This document shows, in pieces, positions 34,357-43,526 of a DNA stretch of 64,000 nucleotides. Made by a program: the position numbers and the translations under genes. This DNA comes from Streptomyces sp. VRA16 Mangrove soil (GTDB lineage Bacteria; Actinomycetota; Actinomycetes; Streptomycetales; Streptomycetaceae), in the NCBI RefSeq assembly GCF_017377775.1, contig NZ_JAFVLN010000028.1, forward strand, positions 1 to 64,000, read 5' to 3'. Position 1 is the stretch's first letter. Each line of letters opens with the position of its first letter. A model generated the notes under the pieces. The model was not told where the DNA came from. It ran no database searches and saw nothing but the letters and a program-made list of their open reading frames with translations.

Positions 34357-34824
34357 ATGAGCGAGCGACTGCAGCCCGGCGACACAGCTCCCGCCTTCTC
34401 CCTGCCCGACGCCGACGGCAACGAGGTCTCCCTCGCCGACCACAAGGGCCGCAAGACGATCGTCTACTTCTACCCGGCCGCGCTCACCCCGGGCTGCACC
34501 AAGCAGGCCTGCGACTTCACCGACAACCTGGACCTGCTCGCGGGCGCCGGCTACGACGTCATCGGCATCTCCCCCGACAAGCCGGAGAAGCTCGCCAAGT
34601 TCCGCGAGAAGGAGAACCTCAAGGTGACCCTCCTCGGCGACCCCGACAAGAAGGTCCTGGACGCGTACGGCGCGTTCGGCGAGAAGAAGAACTACGGCAA
34701 GACCTACATGGGTGTCATCCGCTCCACGATCGTCGTCGACGAGAACGGCAAGGTCGAGCGGGCCCTCTACAACGTCCGGGCGACCGGCCACGTGGCGAAG
34801 ATCATCAAGGATCTCGGCATCTGA
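34357..34824 (+). CDS. bcp: Thioredoxin-dependent peroxiredoxin (Bcp/PrxQ)
   Basis: A 155-aa PrxQ-type peroxiredoxin that reduces hydroperoxides. The active site TPGCTKQACDF carries peroxidatic C46 and a second Cys (C51) five residues on, as in atypical two-Cys PrxQ. VYFYPAALTPGC and the Asp/Gly-rich tail (STIVVDENGKVERALYNV) are typical. A strong hairpin follows 40 nt after the stop. Confidence 0.95.
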   Translation: MSERLQPGDTAPAFSLPDADGNEVSLADHKGRKTIVYFYPAALTPGCTKQACDFTDNLDLLAGAGYDVIGISPDKPEKLAKFREKENLKVTLLGDPDKKVLDAYGAFGEKKNYGKTYMGVIRSTIVVDENGKVERALYNVRATGHVAKIIKDLGI

Positions 34825-34863
34825 CCGCATCCGGGCCGACCGACCCGGGTACCCGCGTTGTGA

Positions 34864-34891
34864 CGAAAGTCCCCCTCGGTGGGGACTTTCG
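34864..34891 (+). terminator. Rho-independent terminator after bcp
   Basis: An 11-bp perfect stem (CGAAAGTCCCC and its complement) with a 6-nt loop, followed by TTTGC, placed 40 nt past the bcp stop. Confidence 0.85.
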
Positions 34892-34967
34892 TTTGCAACC
34901 GCCACGATCGAGCAAGTGATCCCCTGGACAAGTTCCGCATCCAGCGTCCAGAGAAGGGATCCGCTCC

Positions 34968-36470
34968 ATGACCACCGACACCGAGGAAGGGCAGGCGCCC
35001 GACCCGGAGGCGGTCAAGCGTCACCGGGCACTGTTCCGCGCCGTCAAACGGCGCAAGAACCCGCCGCTGCGCCGTACCGACATCACCGTCACCGACGAGG
35101 CGGCGGTCAAGCGGGCGGTCAAGGCGGCCTCGCTCGGCAACGCCATGGAGTGGTTCGACTTCGGCATCTACTCCTACCTGGCCGTGACCATCGGCCATGT
35201 CTTCTTCCCGTCCGGGAACGACACGGTCCAGCTGATCTCGTCGTTCGCGACCTTCGCCGTCTCCTTCCTCGTCCGGCCACTCGGCGGCATGGTCTTCGGC
35301 CCGATGGGTGACAAGATCGGCCGTAAGAAGGTCCTGGCGATGACCATGATCATGATGGCGATCGGCACCTTCGCCATCGGCCTGATCCCGTCGTACGCCA
35401 CGATCGGCTTCTGGGCACCGGTCCTGCTGATCCTCTTCCGGCTGATCCAGGGCTTCTCCACGGGCGGCGAGTACGGCGGCGCCTCGACGTTCATCGCCGA
35501 GTACGCGCCCGACAAGCGCCGCGGCTACTTCGGCAGCTTCCTGGAGTTCGGCACGCTCGCCGGGTACGTCGGCGCGGCCGGTCTGGTCACGCTCCTGACC
35601 AGTTGGCTGGGCAGCGACGGCATGGAGTCGTGGGGCTGGCGCGTCCCGTTCCTGGTCGCGGGTCCCATCGGCCTCGTCGGCCTGTACCTGCGACTCAAGC
35701 TCGACGAGACCCCCGCCTTCCAGAAGCTGGAGGACGCGTCCTCCCACAAGGCGAGCGACGCGGCCTCCACCGTCGAGACCACGGCCAAGGGCGACCTGGC
35801 CAAGATCTTCCGGGACTACTGGCCGACGCTGGTGCTGTGCATCTGCCTGGTCGGCGCGTACAACATCACCGACTACATGCTGCTCTCGTACATGCCGACC
35901 TATCTGTCGGACGAGATGGGCTACTCGGAGACGCACGGCCTGCTCATCCTCATCGCGACGATGGTCGTGCTGATGTGCCTGATCAACCAGGTCGGCAAGC
36001 TCTCCGACCGGTTCGGCCGCAAGCCCCTCCTGATGAGCGGCATGCTCGGCTTCTTCGTCCTGTCGGTGCCCTCCTTCCTCCTGGTCAAGAACGGCGCCCT
36101 GTGGGCGGTCTCGCTCGGCATGCTGCTGCTCGGACTGTCCCTGGTCTGCCTGCTCGGCACCATGTCCGCGGCGCTGCCCGCGCTCTTCCCGACGCACGTG
36201 CGCTACGGCTCCCTGTCGGTCGGCTACAACCTCTCCGCGTCCCTGTTCGGCGGGACGACGCCGCTGGTCATCACGGCCCTGATCGGCCTGACCGGCTCCG
36301 ACATGATGCCCGCGTACTACTCGATGGCCGCGGCGCTCGTCGGTGTGATCGCGGTGGCCTGCATGAAAGAAACGGCCCAGCAGCCACTCGCCGGTTCCCC
36401 GCCCTCGGTGGAGACCGAGGAGGAGGCCGTGGAGATGGTCGAGGCACAGACCCCGGACCCGAAGTTCTGA
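34968..36470 (+). CDS. MFS transporter, ProP-like metabolite:H+ symporter
   Basis: A 500-aa twelve-helix transporter of the metabolite:H+ symporter branch (ProP, ShiA). It has GNAMEWFDFGIYSYLA at helix 1, DKIGRKKVLAMTM after helix 2, RLIQGFSTGGEYGGASTFIAE at helices 4-5 and DRFGRKPLL between helices 8 and 9. These fit a carrier of betaine, proline or organic acids; the substrate is open. The N-terminus of about 55 residues is charged and cytosolic. Confidence 0.9.
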   Translation: MTTDTEEGQAPDPEAVKRHRALFRAVKRRKNPPLRRTDITVTDEAAVKRAVKAASLGNAMEWFDFGIYSYLAVTIGHVFFPSGNDTVQLISSFATFAVSFLVRPLGGMVFGPMGDKIGRKKVLAMTMIMMAIGTFAIGLIPSYATIGFWAPVLLILFRLIQGFSTGGEYGGASTFIAEYAPDKRRGYFGSFLEFGTLAGYVGAAGLVTLLTSWLGSDGMESWGWRVPFLVAGPIGLVGLYLRLKLDETPAFQKLEDASSHKASDAASTVETTAKGDLAKIFRDYWPTLVLCICLVGAYNITDYMLLSYMPTYLSDEMGYSETHGLLILIATMVVLMCLINQVGKLSDRFGRKPLLMSGMLGFFVLSVPSFLLVKNGALWAVSLGMLLLGLSLVCLLGTMSAALPALFPTHVRYGSLSVGYNLSASLFGGTTPLVITALIGLTGSDMMPAYYSMAAALVGVIAVACMKETAQQPLAGSPPSVETEEEAVEMVEAQTPDPKF

Positions 36471-36514
36471 CCGCCCCGTCCCGCCCTGTCGCCCTCTGTG
36501 GTTCGGCCACACAA

Positions 36515-36551
36515 ATCGGACTGTCCCGCATTTCGTGCGTGACAGTCCGAT
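36515..36551 (+). terminator. Hairpin after MFS gene
   Basis: An 11-bp perfect stem, ATCGGACTGTC and its complement, with a 15-nt loop. It lies 45 nt after the MFS stop, in the right place for a terminator. Confidence 0.7.
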
Positions 36552-36565
36552 GGTCAGATCGCTAG

Positions 36566-36685
36566 GGACGAGGTGGTTCGGAGATCGACCACGTCAAGGG
36601 TGACATGCTGGACGATCGCCAGGACAACCTGCTCTACCTGTGCCCCAACTGCCATGCACAGACTAGGACTTGGTGCCGCGGATAG
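36566..36685 (+). pseudogene. HNH endonuclease C-terminal remnant
   Basis: A 40-codon open stretch without a start reads EIDHVKGDMLDDRQDNL, then LYLCPNCHAQTRTW, then a stop at 36683. This is the beta-beta-alpha-metal end of an HNH nuclease (the D-H pair, N and CxxCH are all present). The 5' part is gone, with a stop in frame at 36563. It ends 80 nt before tRNA-Leu and is probably a relic of a mobile element or restriction gene. Confidence 0.75.
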
Positions 36686-36765
36686 AGGCACGCTCCCCCG
36701 CCGAGCAACATCGCCGTACACTGGCGGGGCGGAGCACGCCAGGTAGGCGAAATGTCCGCATTTTC

Positions 36766-36849
36766 GCGGTTGTGGCGGAATAGGCAGACGCCCGGGCCTT
36801 AGGAGCCCGTGGGAGAAATCCCGTGAGGGTTCGAATCCCTCCAACCGCA
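36766..36849 (+). tRNA. tRNA-Leu (anticodon UAG)
   Basis: A complete class II tRNA. The acceptor stem pairs GCGGTTG with CAACCGC. The anticodon arm CGGGC-CTTAGGA-GCCCG gives anticodon UAG, for the CUA codon. A long variable arm (TGGGAGAAATCCCG) and the T loop GGTTCGAATCC follow. CCA is not encoded. CUA is a rare codon in such GC-rich genomes. Confidence 0.97.
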
Positions 36850-36851
36850 CG

Positions 36852-36887
36852 CGAAAAGGGGCTGCCCATGCGGGCGGCCCCTTTTCG
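36852..36887. terminator. Bidirectional terminator between tRNA-Leu and rdgB
   Basis: A long stem, CGAAAAGGGGCTGCCC paired with GGGCGGCCCCTTTTCG (one G-T pair), loop ATGC. T-rich on both sides, it can end tRNA-Leu and the convergent rdgB gene. Confidence 0.88.
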
Positions 36888-36894
36888 TACAACC

Positions 36895-37500
36895 TCAGCC
36901 CAACAACTCCCGAACCACCGGCACCAACGCCCGAAACGCCTCCCCCCGATGGGAGATCGCGTTCTTCTCGTCGGGGCTCAGCTCCGCCGCCGTTCGCGTG
37001 TCACCGTCGACCTGAAGGATCGGGTCGTAGCCGAAGCCGTTCGTGCCCGCGGGCGCGTGACGCAGGACGCCGCGCATCCGGCCCTCCACCACCCGCTCGG
37101 TGCCGTCCGGCAGCGCGAGCGCCGCCGCGCACGCGAAGTGGGCGGTGCGGTTGACGTCGTCGTCGATGTCGCCGAGCTGGGCCAGGAGCAGGTCCAGGTT
37201 CGCCTTGTCGTCGCCGTGCTTGCCGGCCCAGCGGGCGGAGAAGATGCCGGGGGCGCCGCCGAGGACGTCGACGCAGAGGCCGGAGTCGTCGGCGACGGCG
37301 GGCAGGCCGGTGGCCTTGGCGAGGGCATGGGCCTTGAGGAGGGCGTTCTCGGCGAAGGTCACTCCGGTCTCGCGGACGTCGGGCACCTCCGGGTACGCGT
37401 CGGCTCCGACGAGCTCGTGCGGGAGGCCGGCGTCCGCGAGGATGGCGCGGAGTTCGACGATCTTGCCCTTGTTGCGGGTGGCGAGGATGAGGCGGGTCAT
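36895..37500 (-). CDS. rdgB: RdgB/HAM1 XTP/dITP pyrophosphatase
   Basis: A 201-aa enzyme that hydrolyses non-canonical purine triphosphates (ITP, dITP, XTP) to monophosphates and protects DNA and RNA. Signatures are ILATRNKGKIVELR at the start (SHR/TRNxxK loop), ADDSGLCVDVLGGAPG, ARWAG, TNGFGYDPI and KNAISHRGEA near the end. It is a typical length. The rph gene lies a little upstream on the same strand, a common pairing. Confidence 0.95.
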   Translation of the reverse strand: MTRLILATRNKGKIVELRAILADAGLPHELVGADAYPEVPDVRETGVTFAENALLKAHALAKATGLPAVADDSGLCVDVLGGAPGIFSARWAGKHGDDKANLDLLLAQLGDIDDDVNRTAHFACAAALALPDGTERVVEGRMRGVLRHAPAGTNGFGYDPILQVDGDTRTAAELSPDEKNAISHRGEAFRALVPVVRELLG

Positions 37501-37522
37501 ACCGCCCAGCCTACGAGCTCCG

Positions 37523-37918
37523 CTACGGCGTGCAGACCTTGGTCAGTTCGCCCGCCGCGTCCGTGACCGGGGTGACGTCGGGTGTCTCGTCGCCGTTCCT
37601 GATGGCCGTACGGACGTTGCCCACCGCCTTGTTGAGGTCGTCGACGGCCTTCGACACATCGGCGTTGTCGGTCCTGTCGCCGATCTTGTCGAGGTTCTTG
37701 TCGATCGAGTCGAGTGCCTCGTCGGCCTGCGTCGGGTCGTTCGCCGCGTTCTCCACCGCCGTCTGCAGATCGGTGACGCTGTCGGCGATGGAGTCGGCGG
37801 TCTGGACGCAGTCGAGCGCCTTGTCGACGGCCGAGCAGCCGACGGTGGCACCGGTGGCCACGATCAGTGCCGCCGATGCGGCGAACAGTGCGGTACGACG
37901 ATGACGGCGCGTGGCCAT
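37523..37918 (-). CDS. Small secreted lipoprotein, hypothetical
   Basis: A 131-aa protein with a signal peptide and a lipobox-like TVGC. Acidic helices follow with repeated DxxxxAVDDLNKAV-like pattern, likely a coiled bundle. A second Cys lies near the C-terminus (TKVCTP). ATG 37918 follows GGGAGGA, while a longer frame upstream lacks support. Function is unknown. Confidence 0.75.
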   Translation of the reverse strand: MATRRHRRTALFAASAALIVATGATVGCSAVDKALDCVQTADSIADSVTDLQTAVENAANDPTQADEALDSIDKNLDKIGDRTDNADVSKAVDDLNKAVGNVRTAIRNGDETPDVTPVTDAAGELTKVCTP

Positions 37919-38053
37919 GGACAGGTCCTCCCCTGAAGTGCGGACAGGGGGACGGCACGCGGCTCCGGCCGTCGTTCCCCCTGCCCGTAGTGACGCGGTC
38001 GGCGGCTGATCGGTTGCCACCCTACTTGGGGAGTTCTTTACCCGGGGAGGGAG

Positions 38054-38788
<735 letters not shown>

Positions 38789-38810
38789 AGGAGTGAGCGT
38801 ATCCGGTACG

Positions 38811-38850
38811 GCGAAGGCCCCACCCCCGTCAGGAGGGATGGGGCCTTCGC
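38811..38850. terminator. Terminator between PTS EIIB gene and rph
   Basis: A 12-bp perfect stem, GCGAAGGCCCCA with TGGGGCCTTCGC, loop of 16 nt. It lies 28 nt after the EIIB stop on the minus strand. Confidence 0.82.
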
Positions 38851-38877
38851 CGGGCTCGCGCCGGGTGACTCAGCGGG

Positions 38878-39111
38878 TCACATCATGTCTTCGATGTCGG
38901 CGGCGATCGGGTCCGCGTCGGTGCCGATGACGACCTGGATCGCGGTGCCCATCTTGACGACGCCGTGGGCGCCGGCGGCCTTCAGCGCGGCCTCGTCGAC
39001 CTTGGAGGGGTCGATGACCTCGGTGCGCAGGCGGGTGATGCAGCCCTCGACCTCTTCGATGTTGTCGAGCCCGCCGAGCCCGGCGACGATCTTCTCAGCC
39101 TTGGTGGCCAT
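38878..39111 (-). CDS. nagF: PTS glucose/GlcNAc-family EIIB protein
   Basis: A 77-aa stand-alone EIIB. The phosphorylated Cys lies in EGCITRLR (about 22-29), and VVKMGTAIQVVIG is typical. It carries phosphate from EIIA to the EIIC sugar carrier. In S. coelicolor the matching gene works with NagE2 in N-acetylglucosamine uptake; I assign the name by that context. It is divergent from the first EIIC gene, with a DasR box between them. Confidence 0.88.
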   Translation of the reverse strand: MATKAEKIVAGLGGLDNIEEVEGCITRLRTEVIDPSKVDEAALKAAGAHGVVKMGTAIQVVIGTDADPIAADIEDMM

Positions 39112-39244
39112 TGGTTTCTCCCTGACTCTCTGGTCGACCCGCCATGGGGGCCGTTTTGTCACCGTAACCCACGGTTGGCCCAACTTCGCGCGCGGTAGTT
39201 CCCGGCATCCCGAAGGATGACGATCACGCGAGGACCGTTCCGCA

Positions 39245-39260
39245 ACTGGTCTACACCAGT
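39245..39260. promoter_or_regulatory. DasR operator (dre), EIIB/EIIC1 intergenic
   Basis: ACTGGTCTACACCAGT matches the 16-bp DasR consensus (ACTGGTCTAGACCAGT) at 15 of 16 positions. DasR is the GntR repressor released by GlcN-6-P. One box can serve both divergent genes. Confidence 0.92.
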
Positions 39261-39302
39261 ATGCAACGCCCTCGAAGATACCCGTGTTCCCGGAGGACGC
39301 CC

Positions 39303-40589
39303 ATGAGCACGAACGCCGCCGCCGCACCCCGGCCGAGCCCCTGGAGCAACTTCTTCCAGGGGCTCCAGAAGATGGGACGCAGTCTTCAGCTGCCCATCGC
39401 CGTGCTCCCCGCGGCCGGCATCGTCAACCGCCTCGGCCAGCCGGACGTGTTCGGCGCCGACGGTCTCGGCTGGACCAACGTCGCCAAGGTCTTCGCGGGC
39501 GCCGGCGGCGCGCTGCTCGACTCGGACCTCGGTCTGCCGCTGCTGTTCTGCATCGGTGTCGCCATCGGCATGGCCAAGAAGGCGGACGGTTCGACGGCGC
39601 TCGCCGCGGTGGCCGGCTTCCTGGTCTACCGGGGCGTGCTGCACCAGTTCCCGATCGACTGCGCGTCCGGGGCGAAGGCGGTGGCGACCGGATGCCAGGC
39701 GGCGGACAACACCGTGGCCGCCTTCACGTACCAGAACCCCGGCGTGTTCGGCGGCATCATCATGGGCTTCCTGGCGTCGTTCTTCTGGGTCCGCTTCCAC
39801 CGCACCAAGCTGGTGGCCTGGCTGGGCTTCTTCAACGGCCGCCGGCTCGTCCCGATCATCATGGCCTTCATCGGCATCTGCTTCGCGGTGATCTGCCTGT
39901 GGATCTGGCCGCCGATCGGCGACGGCCTGGAGAGCTTCTCCAACTGGCTCCAGGACCTGGGTGCCATCGGTTCCGGCATCTTCGGCGTCGCCAACCGCGC
40001 GCTGCTCGTCATCGGTCTGCACCAGTTCCTCAACGTCCCGCTGTGGTTCCAGTTCGGCTCGTACACCAAGCCGGACGGCACGGTGGTGCACGGTGACATC
40101 AACATGTTCCTGAGCGGCGACCCGAGCGCGGGCATCTACCAGACGGGCTTCTTCCCGATCATGATGTTCGCGCTGCCCGCGGCCTGCCTCGCGATGGTGC
40201 ACTGTGCCCGGCCCGAGCGCCGCAAGGCCGTCGGCGGCATGATGCTCTCGCTGGCGCTGACCTCGTTCGTCACCGGTATCACCGAGCCGATCGAGTACTC
40301 CTTCGTCTTCATCGCGCCCGCCCTGTACGCGGTCCACGCGGTGCTGACCGGTGTCTCGATGGCCGTGACCTGGGGTCTCGGAGTGAAGGACGGCTTCAGT
40401 TTCTCCGCGGGTCTGATCGACTACCTGATCAACTGGAACCTGGCGACCAAGCCATGGATGATCATCCCGATCGGCCTGTGCTTCGCGGTCGTCTACTACG
40501 TGATCTTCCGGTTCGCGATCACGAAGTTCGACATCAAGACGCCGGGCCGCGAACCGGAGGAAGAGGTCGAGGACCTCACCAAGGCCTGA
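39303..40589 (+). CDS. PTS EIIC sugar permease (first paralogue)
   Basis: A 428-aa EIIC of the glucose/GlcNAc family, about ten helices, with no EIIB or EIIA domain. Landmarks are LPIAVLPAAGIV, FCIGVAIGMAKKADGSTALAA, PGVFGGIIMG, FHRTKLVAWLGFFNGRRLVPI and FVTGITEPIEYSF, the ITEPIE loop being the sugar-binding region. It differs most from the other two (extra loop DCASGAKAVATGCQAAD at 120-140; HQFLNVPLWF instead of HQFVNxxAWF). ATG 39303 follows GGAGGACGCCC. Confidence 0.9.
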   Translation: MSTNAAAAPRPSPWSNFFQGLQKMGRSLQLPIAVLPAAGIVNRLGQPDVFGADGLGWTNVAKVFAGAGGALLDSDLGLPLLFCIGVAIGMAKKADGSTALAAVAGFLVYRGVLHQFPIDCASGAKAVATGCQAADNTVAAFTYQNPGVFGGIIMGFLASFFWVRFHRTKLVAWLGFFNGRRLVPIIMAFIGICFAVICLWIWPPIGDGLESFSNWLQDLGAIGSGIFGVANRALLVIGLHQFLNVPLWFQFGSYTKPDGTVVHGDINMFLSGDPSAGIYQTGFFPIMMFALPAACLAMVHCARPERRKAVGGMMLSLALTSFVTGITEPIEYSFVFIAPALYAVHAVLTGVSMAVTWGLGVKDGFSFSAGLIDYLINWNLATKPWMIIPIGLCFAVVYYVIFRFAITKFDIKTPGREPEEEVEDLTKA

Positions 40590-40610
40590 GCCTCACTTCC
40601 TGCCCGCGAC

Positions 40611-40641
40611 AGGGCCCCCGGACCACCGGTCCGGGGGCCCT
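40611..40641 (+). terminator. Terminator after first EIIC gene
   Basis: A 14-bp perfect stem, AGGGCCCCCGGACC with GGTCCGGGGGCCCT, loop ACC, 22 nt past the stop, followed by TCGTC. Confidence 0.85.
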
Positions 40642-40713
40642 TCGTCATGTTCCGTCCGCCGAAAGTCAGCAGTTCCCGCTTTCAGGGCTTTTATGGCTTT
40701 CCTACTCCTCCGA

Positions 40714-40729
40714 GTGGTCTAAACCAGTA
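40714..40729. promoter_or_regulatory. DasR operator before second EIIC gene
   Basis: AGTGGTCTAAACCAGT matches the dre consensus closely and lies 40 nt before the ATG of the second EIIC gene. Confidence 0.9.
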
Positions 40730-40768
40730 GATGGCGCCTGCCCGCCGCTCACCACACGGAGGAATTCC

Positions 40769-42016
40769 ATGAGTACGGCCACGGCCATGGCCCCCGCGAA
40801 GAAGCGGGGTTCCGGACTGTTCCAGGGTCTGCAGAAGATCGGCCGCAGTCTGCAGCTACCCATCGCGGTGCTGCCCGCGGCGGGCATCATGGTCCGCCTG
40901 GGCCAGCCCGACATCTTCGGCGACGACGGCCTGGGCTGGCACCGGGTCGCCGAGGTCTTCAACCAGGCGGGCGGTGCCATCACCGGCAATCTGCCGATCC
41001 TGTTCTGCATAGGCGTGGCCATCGGCTTCGCCAAGAAGGCCGACGGCTCCACCGCACTGGCCGCCCTCGTCGGCTTCCTCGTCTACAGCAAGGTGCTGCA
41101 GGCCTTCCCCGTCCACGAGGCCGTCATCAACACCGGCGCGGACACCCCCGCGGTCTACAACGACCCGGGTGTCCTCGGCGGCATCGTCATGGGTCTGATC
41201 TCGGCGGTCGTCTGGCAGAAGTACCACCGCACCAAGCTGGTCGACTGGCTCGGCTTCTTCAACGGCCGCCGTCTCGTCCCGATCCTGATGGCCTTCGTCG
41301 GCATCGTCATCGGCGTCTTCTTCGGCCTCATCTGGGAGCCCATCGGCAACGGCATCACGAACTTCGCCGAGTGGATGACCGGTCTGGGCGCCGGCGGCTC
41401 CGCCCTGTTCGGCCTGATCAACCGCGCGCTGATCCCGATCGGCATGCACCAGTTCGTGAACGCCACCGCCTGGTTCCAGCTCGGCGACTTCACCAACGCG
41501 GCCGGCGAGGTCGTGCACGGCGACATCCCGCGCTTCCTCGCGGGCGACCCGACGGCCGGCATGTACCAGTCGGGCTTCTTCCCGATCATGATGTTCGGCC
41601 TCCCGGCCGCCGCCATCGCGATGGCGCACTGCGCCCGCCCCGAGCGCCGCAAGGCCGTACTCGGCATGATGATCTCGCTCGCCGCGACCTCGTTCGTGAC
41701 CGGCGTGACCGAGCCGATCGAGTTCTCCTTCATGTTCATCGCGCCGCTGCTCTACGCGATCCACGCGGTCCTCACCGCCGCGTCGATGGCGATCACCTGG
41801 GGCCTGGGCGTGCACGACGGCTTCAACTTCTCGGCGGGCTTCATCGACTACGCCCTCAACTGGAATCTGGCGACGAAGCCATGGATGATCATTCCGATCG
41901 GCCTGGTCTTCGCGGTCATCTACTACGTGGTCTTCCGCTTCGTGATCATCAAGTTCGATCTCAAGACCCCGGGCCGTGAGCCCGAGGAGGAGATCGAGGA
42001 CCTCACGAAGGCATAA
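40769..42016 (+). CDS. nagE: PTS EIIC sugar permease (second paralogue, NagE-type)
   Basis: A 415-aa EIIC with the same landmarks (LPIAVLPAAGIMVRLGQ, FCIGVAIGFAKKADGSTALAAL, WLGFFNGRRLVPILMAF, GMHQFVN, VTGVTEPIEFSFMF). It imports N-acetylglucosamine or glucose by analogy. It is nearly the same as the third paralogue along its length, including long stretches of identical DNA. ATG 40769 follows GGAGG. It ends EEEIEDLTKA like its partners. Confidence 0.9.
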   Translation: MSTATAMAPAKKRGSGLFQGLQKIGRSLQLPIAVLPAAGIMVRLGQPDIFGDDGLGWHRVAEVFNQAGGAITGNLPILFCIGVAIGFAKKADGSTALAALVGFLVYSKVLQAFPVHEAVINTGADTPAVYNDPGVLGGIVMGLISAVVWQKYHRTKLVDWLGFFNGRRLVPILMAFVGIVIGVFFGLIWEPIGNGITNFAEWMTGLGAGGSALFGLINRALIPIGMHQFVNATAWFQLGDFTNAAGEVVHGDIPRFLAGDPTAGMYQSGFFPIMMFGLPAAAIAMAHCARPERRKAVLGMMISLAATSFVTGVTEPIEFSFMFIAPLLYAIHAVLTAASMAITWGLGVHDGFNFSAGFIDYALNWNLATKPWMIIPIGLVFAVIYYVVFRFVIIKFDLKTPGREPEEEIEDLTKA

Positions 42017-42036
42017 CGGGACATCCCAGAATCCGG

Positions 42037-42076
42037 GCAAATCGCCCTGAACCCCTCCGGGTTCGGGGCGATTTGC
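42037..42076 (+). terminator. Terminator after second EIIC gene
   Basis: Nested hairpin with outer stem GCAAATCGCC/GGCGATTTGC and inner GAACCC/GGGTTC, 20 nt past the stop. Confidence 0.8.
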
Positions 42077-42124
42077 GTGCGCCCGAAAACACATGGGTTC
42101 CTTACGTCCCACTCACGTGCTACA

Positions 42125-42157
42125 ACAGGTCTAAACCAGTGAGTGGTGTAGACCACG
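42125..42157. promoter_or_regulatory. Two DasR-like operators before third EIIC gene
   Basis: ACAGGTCTAAACCAGT (42125-42140) and AGTGGTGTAGACCACG (42142-42157) lie side by side, one base apart. Each departs from the dre consensus at a few positions. Tandem weak boxes could give cooperative or graded control compared with the single boxes of the other two genes. Confidence 0.85.
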
Positions 42158-42255
42158 AGGGCCGCCCGACGGGCGGCCCTCTCCACTGCCGAGACGCCGC
42201 CGTCCCCCCTCAACTCTCTGTCCAGGGCGGCGCCTTGCCTTCTTGGAGGAAGCAC

Positions 42256-43506
42256 ATGAGTACGGACACCGCTACGGCGGCGCCCGCTAAGAAGCGGGGC
42301 TCCGGCCTGTTCCAGGGCCTGCAGAAGGTCGGCCGCAGCCTGCAGCTGCCGATCGCCGTGCTGCCCGCGGCCGGCCTGATGGTCCGCCTCGGTCAGCCCG
42401 ACGTCTTCGGCGCGGACGGCCTGGGCTGGGACAAGGTGGCCTCGGTCTTCGCCAACGCCGGCGGTGCCATCACCGGCAACCTGCCGATCCTCTTCTGCAT
42501 AGGCGTGGCCATCGGCTTCGCCAAGAAGGCCGACGGCTCCACCGCGCTGGCCGCCCTCGTCGGCTTCCTCGTCTACAGCAAGGTCCTGGAGTCCTTCCCC
42601 GTCACCGAGGCGAAGGTCCAGAAGGGCGCGGACATCGCCGCGACCTACAACAACCCCGGTGTCCTCGGCGGCATCATCATGGGTCTGCTGGCCGCGGTCT
42701 TCTGGCAGAAGTACCACCGCACCAAGCTGGTCGACTGGCTCGGCTTCTTCAACGGCCGCCGTCTCGTCCCGATCCTGATGGCCTTCGTCGGCACCATCGT
42801 CGGCGTCTTCTTCGGCCTGGTCTGGGAGCCCATCGGTGAGGGCATCGCCAACTTCGGCGAGTGGATGACGGGTCTGGGCGCCGGCGGTGCCGCCCTGTTC
42901 GGTCTGATCAACCGTGGTCTGATCCCGATCGGCATGCACCAGTTCGTCAACACGGTCGCCTGGTTCCAGCTCGGCGACTACAAGGACGCCGCCGGTCAGG
43001 TCGTCCACGGTGACTACGGCCGCTTCCTCGCGGGCGACCCGAGCGCCGGTATGTTCATGTCCGGCTTCTTCCCGATCATGATGTTCGGCCTCCCGGCCGC
43101 CGCGATCGCGATCGCCCACACCGCCCGCCCCGAGCGCCGCAAGGCCGTGATGGGCATGATGGTCTCCCTCGCGCTGACCTCGTTCGTCACCGGTGTGACC
43201 GAGCCGATCGAGTTCTCGTTCATGTTCATCGCACCGCTGCTGTACGTGCTGCACGCCGTGCTCACGGCCCTGTCGCTGGCGGTCACCTGGGCGCTCGGCG
43301 TCCACGCGGGCTTCAACTTCTCAGGCGGTCTGATCGACTACGCCCTCTACTGGAAGCTCGACACCAAGCCGTGGCTGATCATTCCGATCGGTCTCGTCTT
43401 CGCCGCCATCTACTACGTGGTCTTCCGCTTCGTCATCGTGAAGTTCAACCTCACCACCCCGGGCCGCGAGCCCGAGGAGGAGGTCGAGGACCTCACCAAG
43501 GCGTGA
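42256..43506 (+). CDS. nagE2: PTS EIIC sugar permease (third paralogue, NagE2-like)
   Basis: A 416-aa EIIC closely matching the second paralogue (LPAAGLMVRLGQPDVFGADG, FCIGVAIGFAKKADGSTALA, WLGFFNGRRLVPILMAFVG, VTGVTEPIEFSFMFIAPLLY). By gene order it corresponds to the GlcNAc permease NagE2 of S. coelicolor. The leader is long (about 100 nt from the boxes). ATG 42256 follows GGAGGAAGC. The N-terminal TATAAPAKKRGSG tail is cytosolic. Confidence 0.9.
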   Translation: MSTDTATAAPAKKRGSGLFQGLQKVGRSLQLPIAVLPAAGLMVRLGQPDVFGADGLGWDKVASVFANAGGAITGNLPILFCIGVAIGFAKKADGSTALAALVGFLVYSKVLESFPVTEAKVQKGADIAATYNNPGVLGGIIMGLLAAVFWQKYHRTKLVDWLGFFNGRRLVPILMAFVGTIVGVFFGLVWEPIGEGIANFGEWMTGLGAGGAALFGLINRGLIPIGMHQFVNTVAWFQLGDYKDAAGQVVHGDYGRFLAGDPSAGMFMSGFFPIMMFGLPAAAIAIAHTARPERRKAVMGMMVSLALTSFVTGVTEPIEFSFMFIAPLLYVLHAVLTALSLAVTWALGVHAGFNFSGGLIDYALYWKLDTKPWLIIPIGLVFAAIYYVVFRFVIVKFNLTTPGREPEEEVEDLTKA

Positions 43507-43526
43507 GCCCTCCCGCGCAGACAGGC

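Noticed and set aside
36766..36887. tRNA-Leu as the attachment site of the island at 6.4-15 kb
   Set aside because: The tRNA is more than 20 kb away and shows no duplicated 3' end near the island.
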